Assembly: GCA_009697105.1 (NCBI GenBank)
Contig: SIAQ01000028.1
Span: 1-46,180, forward strand
Origin: Gemmataceae bacterium
Lineage (GTDB): Bacteria > Planctomycetota > Planctomycetia > Gemmatales > Gemmataceae
Reading direction: 5' to 3'
Length of the DNA: 46,180 bases
Position numbers and translations under genes: made by a program. Each line of letters begins with the position of its first letter. The stretch's first letter is position 1. This document shows, one piece after another, positions 9,504 through 17,997 of the stretch. The notes beneath the pieces are model-generated. The model searched no databases. It was not told the DNA's origin and worked only from the letters and a program-made list of their open reading frames with translations.

Positions 9504-10103
9504 ATGCCCTCGAGCCTACAACTCTCGGTTGCTCAGATCGTCCCCGTCACGGAAGCGGAGGGACCAGGCCGACGGTTCGCGCTGTGGTTTCAGGGCTGCC
9601 CGCTGCGCTGCCCCAGTTGCTGCAATCCGGAGATGTTGCCGTTTGCGGGCGGAACGCCGATGACGCTCGTAGCTGTCGCTGAGTTGTTGCGTGCAGCCCA
9701 TGTGGAACATCGGCTCGAAGGCATGACACTCCTTGGCGGCGAGCCGTTCGCGCATGTCGAGGCTGCAATTGCGCTCGTTGACGAAGCGCATCGGCTAAAT
9801 CTATCGGTGATGCTGTTCAGCGGTTACACCCTGGAGAATCTGCATGCGGATCCCGGTGCACAGCCATTGCTCGACCGCATCGATATTTTGGTCGATGGTC
9901 CCTACCTGCGCGATCAGCCGGAGAAGAAACTGCGTTGGATCGGGTCGGCCAATCAGCGCGTGCATTTTCTGAGCGACCGATGCTCAGCCGACGATCCGCG
10001 CTGGCGCTTGCCCAATACCGTAGAGATTCGCCTGCGCGATGGCGTGGTCACGGTGAACGGATTCCCGGTAGCGGGAATCGGATTGGGGCTGCGCACACGA
10101 TGA
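9504..10103 (+). CDS. Small radical-SAM activase-like protein (4Fe-4S single-cluster)
   Basis: This is a 199-residue protein from the ATG at 9504; an upstream ATG at 9450 is less likely because it would place the repeat inside the gene. The radical-SAM cluster motif C-x3-C-x2-C is visible as C32-PLR-C36-PS-C39, followed by LLGGEPF at about 76-82, which contacts S-adenosylmethionine in this family. The length and layout resemble NrdG/PflA-type activating enzymes without an SPASM domain. No ribonucleotide reductase gene is adjacent. The stop codon overlaps the next start in ATGA (10100-10103), so translation is coupled to the next gene. The target may be one of the cluster proteins, which is inference. 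Confidence 0.85.
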   Translation: MPSSLQLSVAQIVPVTEAEGPGRRFALWFQGCPLRCPSCCNPEMLPFAGGTPMTLVAVAELLRAAHVEHRLEGMTLLGGEPFAHVEAAIALVDEAHRLNLSVMLFSGYTLENLHADPGAQPLLDRIDILVDGPYLRDQPEKKLRWIGSANQRVHFLSDRCSADDPRWRLPNTVEIRLRDGVVTVNGFPVAGIGLGLRTR

Positions 10104-11131
10104 AAGCTGTTTCGGGGTTTGAGTACAACCTGTTGCGTATGTTGCGTGGAATCGTAACCCAGGTATCGCCAGAGCAGATATTGCCGATCTTGGCGAAGCC
10201 CGTGCAACGCCCGCCCTGTTTGAGCGCGGACGCCGTCGCGCTTGTGAAGGATATTCTTGCGAAAGGCATGGTGCGCTGGCTAGCTCGCCATGGATGGGCT
10301 AGTAACCGCTACCTGCGCGAAGGCGTTCCGGTGTCGGGCCGACTCTGGGAGCGCACGCCGCCGGAATTGCTCGGCTTGAAGTTCTCGCGCTGGACGCTGG
10401 AGTTTCTGCTGCAACTGATGTCGAACACACTTGGCGCCAAGAAACCGCAGGCGGATGAGTTGGAACTAGGCGATCGGCTCATTTTCTTGCATTCATACCA
10501 GGCAGTGCGTGGCGATGAGCGTGCGGAGAAGATGCAGAATCATTGGCCCTCGCTTTGGAGCGACGGCCTGTGCCGACTGTTTTTTGTGGAGGAGTTGATC
10601 GACGCGAAGACGCTAACGCGCATCGACTGGTCGCCGTGGCTCACAGAGCAGGGGGCTGCGATTCTGGAATCGATGCAGTCTGCACTCGCTGAGCGCTGGG
10701 AGCATCTGGAGGCTCGCAAGCAAACGTTCCGCGACGTTGTCAAGATTCGCCAATTCGGCGCATCGCAGGCACGGGTACTGGGCGAATATCTCGACGCGAT
10801 CGATGCCGTCCATCGTCGCGATTTGGCGCGGTGTCTGCTCGATGCCGGTCGCCGGGTGATGCGCGATCGGCCAACAGCCCATCGCTGGATCGGCAACCTC
10901 GACATCAAGCGCGAGCGCATCGCCGACCGCGTGCTGATCTACCGCGATGCATTGGCGTTTTTGCATGCATTGGATCGCCTGCGAGCGTGGAACGAGGAAG
11001 CATCGCACGTCGGCTATTTTGACGAAGGCTATGTCGCCAGCCAGTTGTGGAAAGCCGTTTGGGAACGCTTCGACGGCGATGCGACAACGAATCACGCCGC
11101 CGAGATCTTGCGCGAAGCGCGGCCAATGTAG
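10100..11131 (+). CDS. FtsH-ternary-system-like 'X' domain protein, helical
   Basis: This 343-residue, mostly helical, soluble protein has no signal peptide or membrane segment. From memory it resembles uncharacterised planctomycete proteins with a conserved start (LRMLRGIV ... ILAKGMVRWLARHGW) and the block GRLWERTPPELLGLKFSR, which occur beside AAA+ FtsH-like proteases. In the comparative-genomics literature these are grouped as X components of FtsH-centred ternary conflict systems. No catalytic motif is visible. The start overlaps the radical-SAM gene by 4 bp. The last two residues and the TAG stop (11129-11131) lie inside the left arm of the inverted repeat at 11123-11286, so the repeat supplies the gene's end. 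The family assignment is recalled and should be treated as moderate. Confidence 0.7.
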   Translation: MKAVSGFEYNLLRMLRGIVTQVSPEQILPILAKPVQRPPCLSADAVALVKDILAKGMVRWLARHGWASNRYLREGVPVSGRLWERTPPELLGLKFSRWTLEFLLQLMSNTLGAKKPQADELELGDRLIFLHSYQAVRGDERAEKMQNHWPSLWSDGLCRLFFVEELIDAKTLTRIDWSPWLTEQGAAILESMQSALAERWEHLEARKQTFRDVVKIRQFGASQARVLGEYLDAIDAVHRRDLARCLLDAGRRVMRDRPTAHRWIGNLDIKRERIADRVLIYRDALAFLHALDRLRAWNEEASHVGYFDEGYVASQLWKAVWERFDGDATTNHAAEILREARPM

Positions 11132-11286
11132 CACAACGCTCCGCGTTGTAGTTTTTCGGTCACGAAGAGGCTGTGGTTATTCGCCGTGGGGGTACGTTGC
11201 CATCGTGCCATTTCGCTGGAAAATACGGTACCCCAGAAATGTATCCCACGAACAAATTCACAACGCGGAGCGTTGTGCTACATTGG
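11123..11286. repeat. MITE-like inverted repeat, 27-bp perfect arms, 164 bp
   Basis: Arms at 11123-11149 and 11260-11286 are exact reverse complements (core TAGCACAACGCTCCGCGTTG). A 110-bp interior separates them, holding only a weak inner pairing (GGGGTAC with GTACCCC). The long interior sets it apart from the short-loop hairpins elsewhere. The left arm carries the stop codon of the upstream gene; the right arm ends 15 nt before the next ATG. Confidence 0.9.
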
Positions 11287-11301
11287 AAACGAGGTTTCAT
11301 C

Positions 11302-11874
11302 ATGAGCCGAGCATACAAAATCAGTCTGAAGCAGCGCACGAAGCACGGCCTTCGCGCCAGCGACGAGGTCGGCACCGCGCTGGAACTGCTCGAAATCTTG
11401 CCGCCCGAACGCATGGCCGACTTGCTCGCGCAAGAATTGAAACGGCGAGGTTTCGTTCAAAAAGGTGACAAGCTGCTCCGCACGGAAAAAGGCGGGGTCA
11501 CCGTCGAAATCGATCCGAAGTCGGCGGACGTGATCGTCAAAGTCGAGTGCGAGAAGACTGTCACGATAGAGGCGGAACGCCAAACCTGGACCGAATCGCC
11601 GGCCGGCTCCGCGCAGAATGCCGCCCGGAAATCGCTGAAGGAGGAGCTGCAACGCGACCTGCAACGCAAAGCCGAGGCGCAAAAAGCCGAACTGCAGAAG
11701 CGAGCGACTGACCGCCTCGAAGCGCAGTTGAGCGACCTTCGTAAAGAGCTAGACCAAGCCGTCAACCGCGTCACGGCCGAGGCACTGAAGGAAAAGGCGG
11801 CCAGGCTCGGCCAAATCAAACAGATCAGCGAAGACGCCCAAACCGGCTCGCTGACGATCGTGCTCGAGGTATAG
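11302..11874 (+). CDS. Coiled-coil protein of the FtsH-like cluster (second 'X' component)
   Basis: This is a 190-residue protein from the ATG at 11302, with a GAGG Shine-Dalgarno about 7 nt upstream. The first 80 residues form a small alpha/beta unit containing LELLEILPPERMADLLAQEL and a stretch that reads like a beta sheet (GVTVEIDPKSADVIVKVE). Residues about 105-175 are a charged coiled coil rich in K, E, Q and R. I recall similar short proteins next to FtsH-like AAA+ genes in planctomycetes, and the order here fits a ternary-system adaptor. No enzyme motif is present. The gene starts 15 nt after the repeat at 11123-11286 and ends 15 nt before the next hairpin. Confidence 0.75.
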   Translation: MSRAYKISLKQRTKHGLRASDEVGTALELLEILPPERMADLLAQELKRRGFVQKGDKLLRTEKGGVTVEIDPKSADVIVKVECEKTVTIEAERQTWTESPAGSAQNAARKSLKEELQRDLQRKAEAQKAELQKRATDRLEAQLSDLRKELDQAVNRVTAEALKEKAARLGQIKQISEDAQTGSLTIVLEV

Positions 11875-11889
11875 TTTAGCCGCTTCGTT

Positions 11890-11949
11890 TTGCCGCTTGC
11901 GGCTTAGCGCTCGCATGGCACCTTGCGAGCGCTAAGCCGCAAGCGGCAA
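11890..11949. repeat. Inverted repeat, 26-bp perfect arms (CTTGCGGCTTAGCGCTCGC family)
   Basis: Arms at 11890-11915 and 11924-11949 pair perfectly around the 8-nt loop TGGCACCT. It lies 15 nt after the upstream stop and 14 nt before the FtsH-like start codon. The 3' half of the loop plus the right arm (CACCTTGCGAGCGCTAAGCC) is nearly identical to the copy at 15798-15862. Confidence 0.95.
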
Positions 11950-11963
11950 TACAAGGAAAAACG

Positions 11964-14048
11964 ATGCAAATCCCGGAAAACGAACTGCCGCGAGAGCTGA
12001 CGCCCGAGCAAGCGGTCGAGGCGGCCTACGCTAGCGAATTGGCGGACGTCGCCGATCGGGTGCGGCGCGGGCTGCCGGCGCTTGTCGAGTGCGACAAGGA
12101 TCTTTCCTTATTCATCTACATGAACCTGCGCGCCCGGCTCAAGCAAGCGAATTTGCAGTGTGTGCTGATCGACGGCCGTCAACGCGCGCAGAGTGACACC
12201 AGCGGTATTCCGCTCGGCTTCCTTGCCACGATGATCGCGCAGATCCGCGATGCCGTGCGTGGCTCCGTCGAACGCAAAGTCCTCGTCTTGCCCCACCTTG
12301 ACCTGTTGACTACCAGTCAAGGCGGCCTGACGACCGAGGCCCGCGAAGTCATTCCGCTGCTGTATGAAAACCCCGACCTCGTTTGGTTGGGGCTTAAGGA
12401 TCCGTCGTTTCCGTTGCCCAGCGTCATCGAAAATTTGTTCCCGCATCGCGTGAGCTTATTCGGCATCGCGCGGCCACGCCTGCGTCATCTCGTCACGCAA
12501 AAAGAAGCACGCAAGCTCGGCACGCATTTCAATCCATGGACGCTCTACAAACATGTCTCGGGCATCAACGCCGTTCGCTTGCGCAAGCTGCTCGCCTCGC
12601 TCGATGGTGAAGACTACCCGGCCGACGCACGCAAGGCCTATGCGCAAATCCGCCAGGCGACGCTTACGGGAACGCTCGAAATGCCAAACGTCGCGCTCGA
12701 AGCCGATATCGGCGGCTATGCCAAGGTCAAAGAGCGATTGCGCAAAGAAATCATCGACGTCCTGGCGATGAAGGACAGGCTGACGCGCGAAGACGACATC
12801 AAGCACATTGAGGAGCTGATCCCCAAGGGCATGATCTTCTGGGGCCCGCCGGGTACGGGAAAAACGCTGTTCGCCAAGGCGATGGCGTCAGCGCTCGGTG
12901 CCGCCATCACCGTCGTCTCCGGGCCGGAACTCAAGAGCAAATGGGTCGGCGAAAGCGAGCAGAACCTTCGCCAGATTTTTCAGCGGGCCCGGCAGTCCGC
13001 GCCGGCGATCATCGTGTTCGACGAACTCGATTCCTTCGCCACAGCCCGCGGAACCTACGAAGGCTCCGGCGTCGAGCATTCGATGGTCAACCAACTGTTA
13101 ACCGAGATGGACGGCTTCCATCGCGACGAACTCGTCTTCGTCGTCGGCACGACGAATTTCGTCGAGTCGCTCGACCCGGCATTGCTACGTCCGGGGCGGT
13201 TCGAGTTTCATTTGTACATCCCGTATCCCGATGCCGACGACCGCCGAGCGATTCTGGAAATCTACGATCGTAAGATGAATCTAAGGATGACGCCCGCAGC
13301 GTTTGATCACGTCGTGAAACGCACGGGCGATCCGGTTGAGGGCGCAGCGGCTGGGACGCGCTACAGCGGCGATCACCTCAACGCGCTGTGCCGAAGCCTG
13401 GCGCGGTATCGGCTGCGCGAGAGTGTCAACGGCCCGACCGAACCCGCCGACATCGATCGCGTACTGACGGAATGGATCGAGCGCCCAAAGCTCACCGCCG
13501 CCGAGGAGCGCGTCGTCGCCACGCATGAAGCCGGGCATGCGGTCTGCGCTCTGTTCAGCGAGCACGCGACGCCGATCGAACGCATCTCGATTCAGGCTGA
13601 CACCGCCGGCGCGCTGGGATTCGTGCGCTATCAGGACCCGGCTCATCGCTATGTCGTCACACGCGCGGAACTGCTCGACGATCTCTGCATCCTGATGGGT
13701 GGCCGCGAAGCCGAAGCGCTGTTGTTGAACGACATCTCGATCGGCTCGACGAGCGATTTGCAGCGTGCGACGGCCATCGCGCGGGCGTTAGTCGAGGAGT
13801 TCGGCCTCGGCGGCGAAGGCGTCCCCGTGTGCCGATTTCGCGACGACATCACCGGCGGAGTACGCGTTCTATCGCAAATGCAAATGGAAGCGCTCGATCG
13901 CCGGACCGCCGAGCTAATCGAGTCCGCCCGCAGCCGAGCCGCGACGATCCTGCGCGAGCAGCGCAGCGTCGTCGAAGTTCTTCGCGACATGTTGATCGAG
14001 TGCAAGGTGATCGACGCGAAAACGCTGGCGAAGGTGGTGGGGCGGTAG
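11964..14048 (+). CDS. Soluble FtsH-like AAA+ zinc protease with a degenerate first AAA domain
   Basis: This is a 694-residue protein. Residues about 1-230 resemble an AAA domain that has lost its Walker A (the slot reads [14 protein letters not shown]). The second AAA domain is intact: Walker A GPPGTGKT at 294-301, pore loop KWVGE at 326-330, Walker B VFDELD at 351-356 and arginine fingers in LLRPGRFE (R409, R412). The M41 peptidase domain has HEAGH at 521-525, GGREAE at 579-584 and the third zinc ligand in SDLQRAT (D598). Standard FtsH is anchored by two N-terminal membrane helices, and none are present here. The protein should therefore be a cytosolic ATP-driven protease. It is the presumed core of the cluster starting at 9504. 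Confidence 0.93.
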   Translation: MQIPENELPRELTPEQAVEAAYASELADVADRVRRGLPALVECDKDLSLFIYMNLRARLKQANLQCVLIDGRQRAQSDTSGIPLGFLATMIAQIRDAVRGSVERKVLVLPHLDLLTTSQGGLTTEAREVIPLLYENPDLVWLGLKDPSFPLPSVIENLFPHRVSLFGIARPRLRHLVTQKEARKLGTHFNPWTLYKHVSGINAVRLRKLLASLDGEDYPADARKAYAQIRQATLTGTLEMPNVALEADIGGYAKVKERLRKEIIDVLAMKDRLTREDDIKHIEELIPKGMIFWGPPGTGKTLFAKAMASALGAAITVVSGPELKSKWVGESEQNLRQIFQRARQSAPAIIVFDELDSFATARGTYEGSGVEHSMVNQLLTEMDGFHRDELVFVVGTTNFVESLDPALLRPGRFEFHLYIPYPDADDRRAILEIYDRKMNLRMTPAAFDHVVKRTGDPVEGAAAGTRYSGDHLNALCRSLARYRLRESVNGPTEPADIDRVLTEWIERPKLTAAEERVVATHEAGHAVCALFSEHATPIERISIQADTAGALGFVRYQDPAHRYVVTRAELLDDLCILMGGREAEALLLNDISIGSTSDLQRATAIARALVEEFGLGGEGVPVCRFRDDITGGVRVLSQMQMEALDRRTAELIESARSRAATILREQRSVVEVLRDMLIECKVIDAKTLAKVVGR

Positions 14049-14079
14049 GCAACGATACCCAGCGGTCGCATATTATTGT

Positions 14080-14131
14080 CGCTTGCGGTTTAGCGCTCGC
14101 GCGGGATGATCCGATCGCTAAGCCGCAAGCG
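14080..14131. repeat. Inverted repeat, 20-bp arms (CTTGCGGCTTAGCGCTCGC family)
   Basis: Arms at 14080-14099 and 14112-14131 pair at 18 of 20 positions. The loop (CGCGGGATGATC) resembles the loops at 9461 and 19788, which share a GTGGGA-like core. The copy ends 17 nt before the exonuclease start at 14149. Confidence 0.85.
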
Positions 14132-14148
14132 AAGGACAGGAACACACC

Positions 14149-14697
14149 ATGCCCGAAATCTATGTCAGCACCGACGTCGAGACCGATGGCCCGATTCCCG
14201 GGCCTCACTCGATGCTCAGCTTCGCGTCGGCGGCGTACCGCGCGGACAAGACACTTATCGCTACGTTCAGCGCCAATCTTCAACTCCTGCCTGGCGCGAC
14301 AGGCGATGTGCGAACAATGGCGTGGTGGGCCCAAAACCAGGCCACGTTCGATGCGACGCGCGTCGATCTCGAAGAGCCGATGGAGGCGATGCGGCGCTAT
14401 GTGGCGTGGGTCAACGCCTTGCCTGACACGCCCGTGTTCGTTGCTTACCCGGCTGGCTTCGATTTTCTGTTTGTGTACTGGTATCTGATCCGCTTCGTTG
14501 GCGAGAGTCCGTTTTCGTTCTCGGCACTTGACATGAAGACCTATGCGATGGCGCTACTGAAAAAGGAATATCGCCAATCGGTGAAAAAAAACATGCCCAA
14601 AGCGTGGTTTGATGACTTCCCACACACGCATGTCGCGCTCGATGATGCGATCGAGCAGGGCGCCCTGTTCTGCAACATGCTGGCGGCGAATAAGTAA
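14149..14697 (+). CDS. DEDDh-type 3'-5' exonuclease
   Basis: This is a 182-residue DnaQ/RNase T-like fold. Catalytic residues are visible as D9 and E11 in [10 protein letters not shown]105 in GFDFLFV and the H161...D166 pair in [11 protein letters not shown], which defines the DEDDh subclass. The whole protein is the nuclease domain, with no polymerase or RNA-binding extension. Its start is preceded by the hairpin at 14080-14131, of the same family as the one before the protease gene. Whether it belongs to the protease cluster or is a neighbouring housekeeping 3'-5' exonuclease cannot be decided from sequence. Confidence 0.85.
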   Translation: MPEIYVSTDVETDGPIPGPHSMLSFASAAYRADKTLIATFSANLQLLPGATGDVRTMAWWAQNQATFDATRVDLEEPMEAMRRYVAWVNALPDTPVFVAYPAGFDFLFVYWYLIRFVGESPFSFSALDMKTYAMALLKKEYRQSVKKNMPKAWFDDFPHTHVALDDAIEQGALFCNMLAANK

Positions 14698-14779
14698 TAG
14701 GCGCATCCATTCGGTCTCGCTTATCCCACCGATAGGTTGATTGCGACAGGTAGCACTAGCAAGGGCCGCTGGAATTCGC

Positions 14780-14785
14780 TATAAT
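14780..14785 (+). promoter_or_regulatory. Possible -10 box (TATAAT)
   Basis: An exact TATAAT lies 42 bp before the DUF1559 start codon at 14827, in a 129-bp gap that has no hairpin repeat. No good -35 hexamer is found 16-18 bp upstream. Confidence 0.4.
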
Positions 14786-14826
14786 GAACGGTAGAACCGG
14801 TGGGTTTCGCCTCTTGGGCAACATTC

Positions 14827-15783
14827 ATGTCACGCTCGGAAAAACGTGCCGCCTTTACACTGATCGAATTGCTGGTGGTGATCGCCATCATTGCGATTTT
14901 GATCGCTCTCTTGGTGCCCGCCGTTCAGAAGGTGCGTGAGGCGGCCGCACGGTTGCAATGTCAAAACAACGTCAAACAGGTCGGTCTGGCGTTGCACGGC
15001 TTCCACGACGCGAACAAAGGGTTCCCCAAGGCCGGTGAGCTGTCCACGCAGCTGAGTTGGCACGTCTTCGTTCTCCCTTTTCTCGATCAGCTGCCGCTTT
15101 ACGATCGGTTCAATCTCACACCGGGCACGTACAACGGCTCGCCGAACAACATGGGGCCCGGCCGGAACGAAATCGCGCTCAATCTGGTGTCTGTTTACCA
15201 ATGTCCCAGCAGCAACCTAAGGCAGATGGCGACCAATTCCCCGCCAAACAATGTTAACCTCTCGGAGATCATGAGTGGCGTCATTCCCTACACCACGCAT
15301 TATTACGGCGTGATGGGGCCCCTCGGCACCAACCCCGCGACAGGCGCCCCCTATCTGATGGACCCCAACGGAATGGCAACTCACGGCGGTCTGGCCCTCC
15401 AGGGCATCTTTCTGCGCGACGTCGCCGTTCTCGCCAATTCCAAGGTCGGCGTGAAAGCCGTCCAGGTGAGCGATGGCACCTCCAACACACTCATGGTCGG
15501 TGAACTGTCATGGGTCAACGATATCACCGGCACCCGCTATCGCTCGTGGGTGCGCGGCTGCGATGCCGCGCCGGTTTGCGCCGGCGCGAAGAATGTCGTC
15601 AATGGCATCAATTCACCGTCCATCACGCTCTTCAACGAAATCAGCTTTGGCAGCATGCACACTGGCGGGGCCAATTTCGTCCTGGGCGATGGCTCGGTGC
15701 GTTTCATCAGCCAAACCATCAACCTGGGCGCCTATCGTTCCCTGGCAAGCTATGACGGCGCGGAATCGGTCGGGGACTACTGA
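14827..15783 (+). CDS. DUF1559 pseudopilin-like protein
   Basis: This is 318 residues from the ATG at 14827. The N-terminus carries a type IV pilin/pseudopilin signal: a short charged leader, the AFTLIELLVVIAIIAILIAL helix and then KVREAAARLQC. Prepilin peptidase cleavage and N-methylation at F are expected. The rest is the DUF1559 domain, an expanded planctomycete family, ending in H-X9-DG (HTGGANFVLGDGSV). These proteins are thought to be surface or pseudopilus-associated; their role is not established. The lipoprotein gene that follows is the usual partner. Confidence 0.95.
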   Translation: MSRSEKRAAFTLIELLVVIAIIAILIALLVPAVQKVREAAARLQCQNNVKQVGLALHGFHDANKGFPKAGELSTQLSWHVFVLPFLDQLPLYDRFNLTPGTYNGSPNNMGPGRNEIALNLVSVYQCPSSNLRQMATNSPPNNVNLSEIMSGVIPYTTHYYGVMGPLGTNPATGAPYLMDPNGMATHGGLALQGIFLRDVAVLANSKVGVKAVQVSDGTSNTLMVGELSWVNDITGTRYRSWVRGCDAAPVCAGAKNVVNGINSPSITLFNEISFGSMHTGGANFVLGDGSVRFISQTINLGAYRSLASYDGAESVGDY

Positions 15784-15797
15784 GGAACATCGTTTGG

Positions 15798-15862
15798 CCG
15801 CTTGCGGCTTAGCGTTCGCATCGCCCCAGTAAAGCACCTTGCGAGCGCTAAGCCGCAAGCGG
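15798..15862. repeat. Inverted repeat, 23-bp arms (CTTGCGGCTTAGCGCTCGC family)
   Basis: Arms at 15798-15820 and 15840-15862 pair with one mismatch. It begins 14 nt after the DUF1559 stop and ends 19 nt before the lipoprotein start. The loop-to-right-arm segment matches the copy at 11890-11949. Confidence 0.92.
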
Positions 15863-15881
15863 TAATACGGATACTTTTCTC

Positions 15882-16265
15882 ATGCAACGTTTTTCGTACC
15901 TACTGGGTTCGCTGCTGATTCTCCTCCTCGGCTGCCAGACGGGGCCGCATCTTTACCATGTCAAAGGGACGGTCACTCACCACGGCAATCCGGTGCCGGC
16001 GGGCGTGATCTTTTTTGATCCGGACCTCACCAAACAGAACGACGGCCCGCAAGGATTCGCCTTCATCAAGGACGGCGTTTACGACACCGCCGCCAAGGGC
16101 AGCCAGGGCATCATCGGCAAGGCGTATGTGGTGCGCATCCGCGGGTTCGACGGCAAGCAGGCCAACGAGCTGCCGATGGGCCAACCGCTCTTCCTCGAAT
16201 TCCAAAAGGCGGTGGATTTTCCGCTGCAAGATAGCACGCACAATTTCCAGGTTTCGGGAAAATAG
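15882..16265 (+). CDS. Small lipoprotein with a carboxypeptidase-regulatory-like fold
   Basis: This is 127 residues. A hydrophobic leader ends in the lipobox LLLGC (Cys18), so it should be a lipid-anchored protein. The mature part starts HVKGTVTHHGNPVPAGVIFFDPD, the beta-sandwich signature that planctomycetes commonly encode directly after DUF1559 genes. The gene follows the DUF1559 gene across a hairpin repeat. The partner relationship is known by neighbourhood only; no biochemical role is established. Confidence 0.88.
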   Translation: MQRFSYLLGSLLILLLGCQTGPHLYHVKGTVTHHGNPVPAGVIFFDPDLTKQNDGPQGFAFIKDGVYDTAAKGSQGIIGKAYVVRIRGFDGKQANELPMGQPLFLEFQKAVDFPLQDSTHNFQVSGK

Positions 16266-16330
16266 CGAGACCTTCAAACGAATGAAAACGTGAGATCAGA
16301 ACGCATCGCGAAGCATACCGCTTTCGTATT

Positions 16331-16355
16331 GCCGCTTGCGAGCGCTAAGCTGCAA
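16331..16355. repeat. Remnant of the CTTGCGGCTTAGCGCTCGC family
   Basis: The text GCCGCTTG is joined directly to CGAGCGCTAAGCTGCAA, as if the inner part of a palindrome had been deleted. It lies between the convergent ends of the lipoprotein gene and the peptidase gene, touching the stop of the latter. Confidence 0.6.
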
Positions 16356-16358
16356 ATA

Positions 16359-17438
16359 TCAACGTCCCTTCGGCCGCGAATATCCCACCGGTGCGAAGAA
16401 CGTCGGGTCGCCGAGCGGGACGTTGTAGCCGGGTTGTGGCGCGGGGATGACGGGGCGCGAGGTCGGGGAGATTGGCATCGTGATCGTAATCGGGACCGGG
16501 GCTTCGAGTCGCACGCCGGGCGTCCAATCGGTCGTGCCGCTGAAGATTTTGCCGCTCTGGTCTAGCGTCGGCATGCTGCCCCGCGCGATGCCTTGCGGGT
16601 CGAGCGGCTGGGCGGGCGGGACCGTCGTTCGGATGGTGCGTCCGTTGCCTGTGCCGACGAATGTCGGCGTGTTCGTCGGGTTCGCATTCGGATTCGAAGC
16701 GAGAATCTGATTCGGCTGCTTCTTGGTCTCTCGCAAATTATTTAGCCAGGCTTGTTCCATTTCTTCGACGGTATTGTGGCCGTAATAGCTCTTGGCCGCA
16801 TTGTCCCAACCATGCTGCATGCCGTGGCCGACGAAATTGAGAAACTGTTGCTTGTTGCTGCGCTTGACGAGAAAGTCGCAGATCGAGAAGCCCTGGGCGT
16901 AAAGGCAAATCACCTGCGGCGGATATTCGCGCAGGCCCAAGAGCATCCGCATCGGAATCTGTTGGCCGCGGTTGAGAATTTTGCGCACCTCGGCATCGTG
17001 GCGGGTGCGTTCGAGTTCGTCCTCGGAGAGCACCGAGCCGCCTTCGTCCGCCCAACGTGGCACGGGTGAGCGGAAGTGATGCGCGAAGATGGTGTGTGTG
17101 ATTTCGTGAGGCAGCACGCTGTGGATTAGGCGATCGAGCGGCCCTTGGATTTGCATTCGCATGCTATTGACGCGGCCGCCGCCGAACGTGAACTCGGTCG
17201 CGCCGCTGGGGCCGTCCATGGAGACGGTGACATGCAGCGGGCATGGCTCGGACCAGGCGGGCATCTCACGGCCTAGCCATTGGATCGCTTTGTCCTTGCG
17301 GTAGTATTCCGCCCACTGAGCGACCTGTTGGCAGACTTGCGGATTGGCGGCCTTGACGAGAAAGTTGGTGGAGCGAACTTCCGCCCCCATTAAGCAGGAA
17401 GTGGCCAAGGCCAAAACGATTGCGATTCGTCTCTTCAT
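16359..17438 (-). CDS. Secreted gluzincin-like (MA clan) metallopeptidase
   Basis: This is 359 residues from the ATG at 17438, with GGAGG about 10 nt upstream. An N-terminal signal peptide (RRIAIVLALATSCLMGAE) is present. The zinc motif HEITH is at 111-115, and a downstream WADEGG at about 130-135 supplies the glutamate expected as third ligand in gluzincins. The C-terminal third is low-complexity, rich in Pro, Thr, Asn and Gly. Substrate is unknown. Confidence 0.82.
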   Translation of the reverse strand: MKRRIAIVLALATSCLMGAEVRSTNFLVKAANPQVCQQVAQWAEYYRKDKAIQWLGREMPAWSEPCPLHVTVSMDGPSGATEFTFGGGRVNSMRMQIQGPLDRLIHSVLPHEITHTIFAHHFRSPVPRWADEGGSVLSEDELERTRHDAEVRKILNRGQQIPMRMLLGLREYPPQVICLYAQGFSICDFLVKRSNKQQFLNFVGHGMQHGWDNAAKSYYGHNTVEEMEQAWLNNLRETKKQPNQILASNPNANPTNTPTFVGTGNGRTIRTTVPPAQPLDPQGIARGSMPTLDQSGKIFSGTTDWTPGVRLEAPVPITITMPISPTSRPVIPAPQPGYNVPLGDPTFFAPVGYSRPKGR

Positions 17439-17997
17439 GTTTCGCAAACCTCCCAGTTCACGTCCTTGCGCCCGATCTACTTTCGCAGCGAATTGTCTGC
17501 TTCAACTCTAAAAGCAAAACTTGAGCCAAGCTTGAAAGATGCGCGCATTTTTTCCTGAATCGATGTCCGAACGTGCGGCTTGCATGCGACTTGCGGACGA
17601 TGCCGACGGCGCATTTACGTTGCAACCTGCAAAGACAGGTTTTGTAAACTTTTCCTCACGAGATGCCGACAGCGTGGCGATTGTAAATTTTTCAGGCAAT
17701 GTGGACCCCTTCGGAACACGGCACATCGTGTTAAACCAAAATACAGAATCACGAAAACACGAAAGAACGAAACCACGAATAAAGAAGGGGGACTCGAGAG
17801 TGACCAAGAACAATTATCCCACACGATTTTCTTTCGTGTTTTCGTTCTTTCGTGTTTTCGTGATTCGTATTGGAGATTGAGCCTTGGCCTTTACAATTTG
17901 AAAGCCGTTCGTTAAGTCTTCCCTCTTCGAATCGCGCGAGCAACTGCTATGGATGGCAGACTCGCTGCCTCTCTCGTGTTCATGGAGGATGGTGTAC
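17439..17997. other. Long divergent intergenic region with one inverted repeat
   Basis: This 559-bp gap separates the peptidase gene (minus) and a small membrane-protein gene (plus). Apart from the inverted repeat at 17747-17865, short frames exist but show no Shine-Dalgarno or recognisable protein. Promoters for both genes must lie here. Confidence 0.5.
17747..17865. repeat. AT-richer inverted repeat, 26-bp perfect arms
   Basis: Arms at 17747-17772 and 17840-17865 are exact reverse complements. Each arm is built from short quasi-repeats (AATCACGAAAACACGAAAG). The interior is 67 bp. The arms are clearly lower in GC than the surrounding genes and differ from the GC-rich families. Confidence 0.9.

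Noticed and set aside
11890-11949. Hairpins as intrinsic terminators
   Set aside because: The GC-rich palindromes lack a downstream T-run and lie nearer to the next start codon than to the previous stop in several cases, so terminator was not used as the feature type.
17539-17880. 113-codon plus-strand frame in the divergent gap
   Set aside because: Its 3' half is the palindrome at 17747-17865 and there is no Shine-Dalgarno or recognisable protein.
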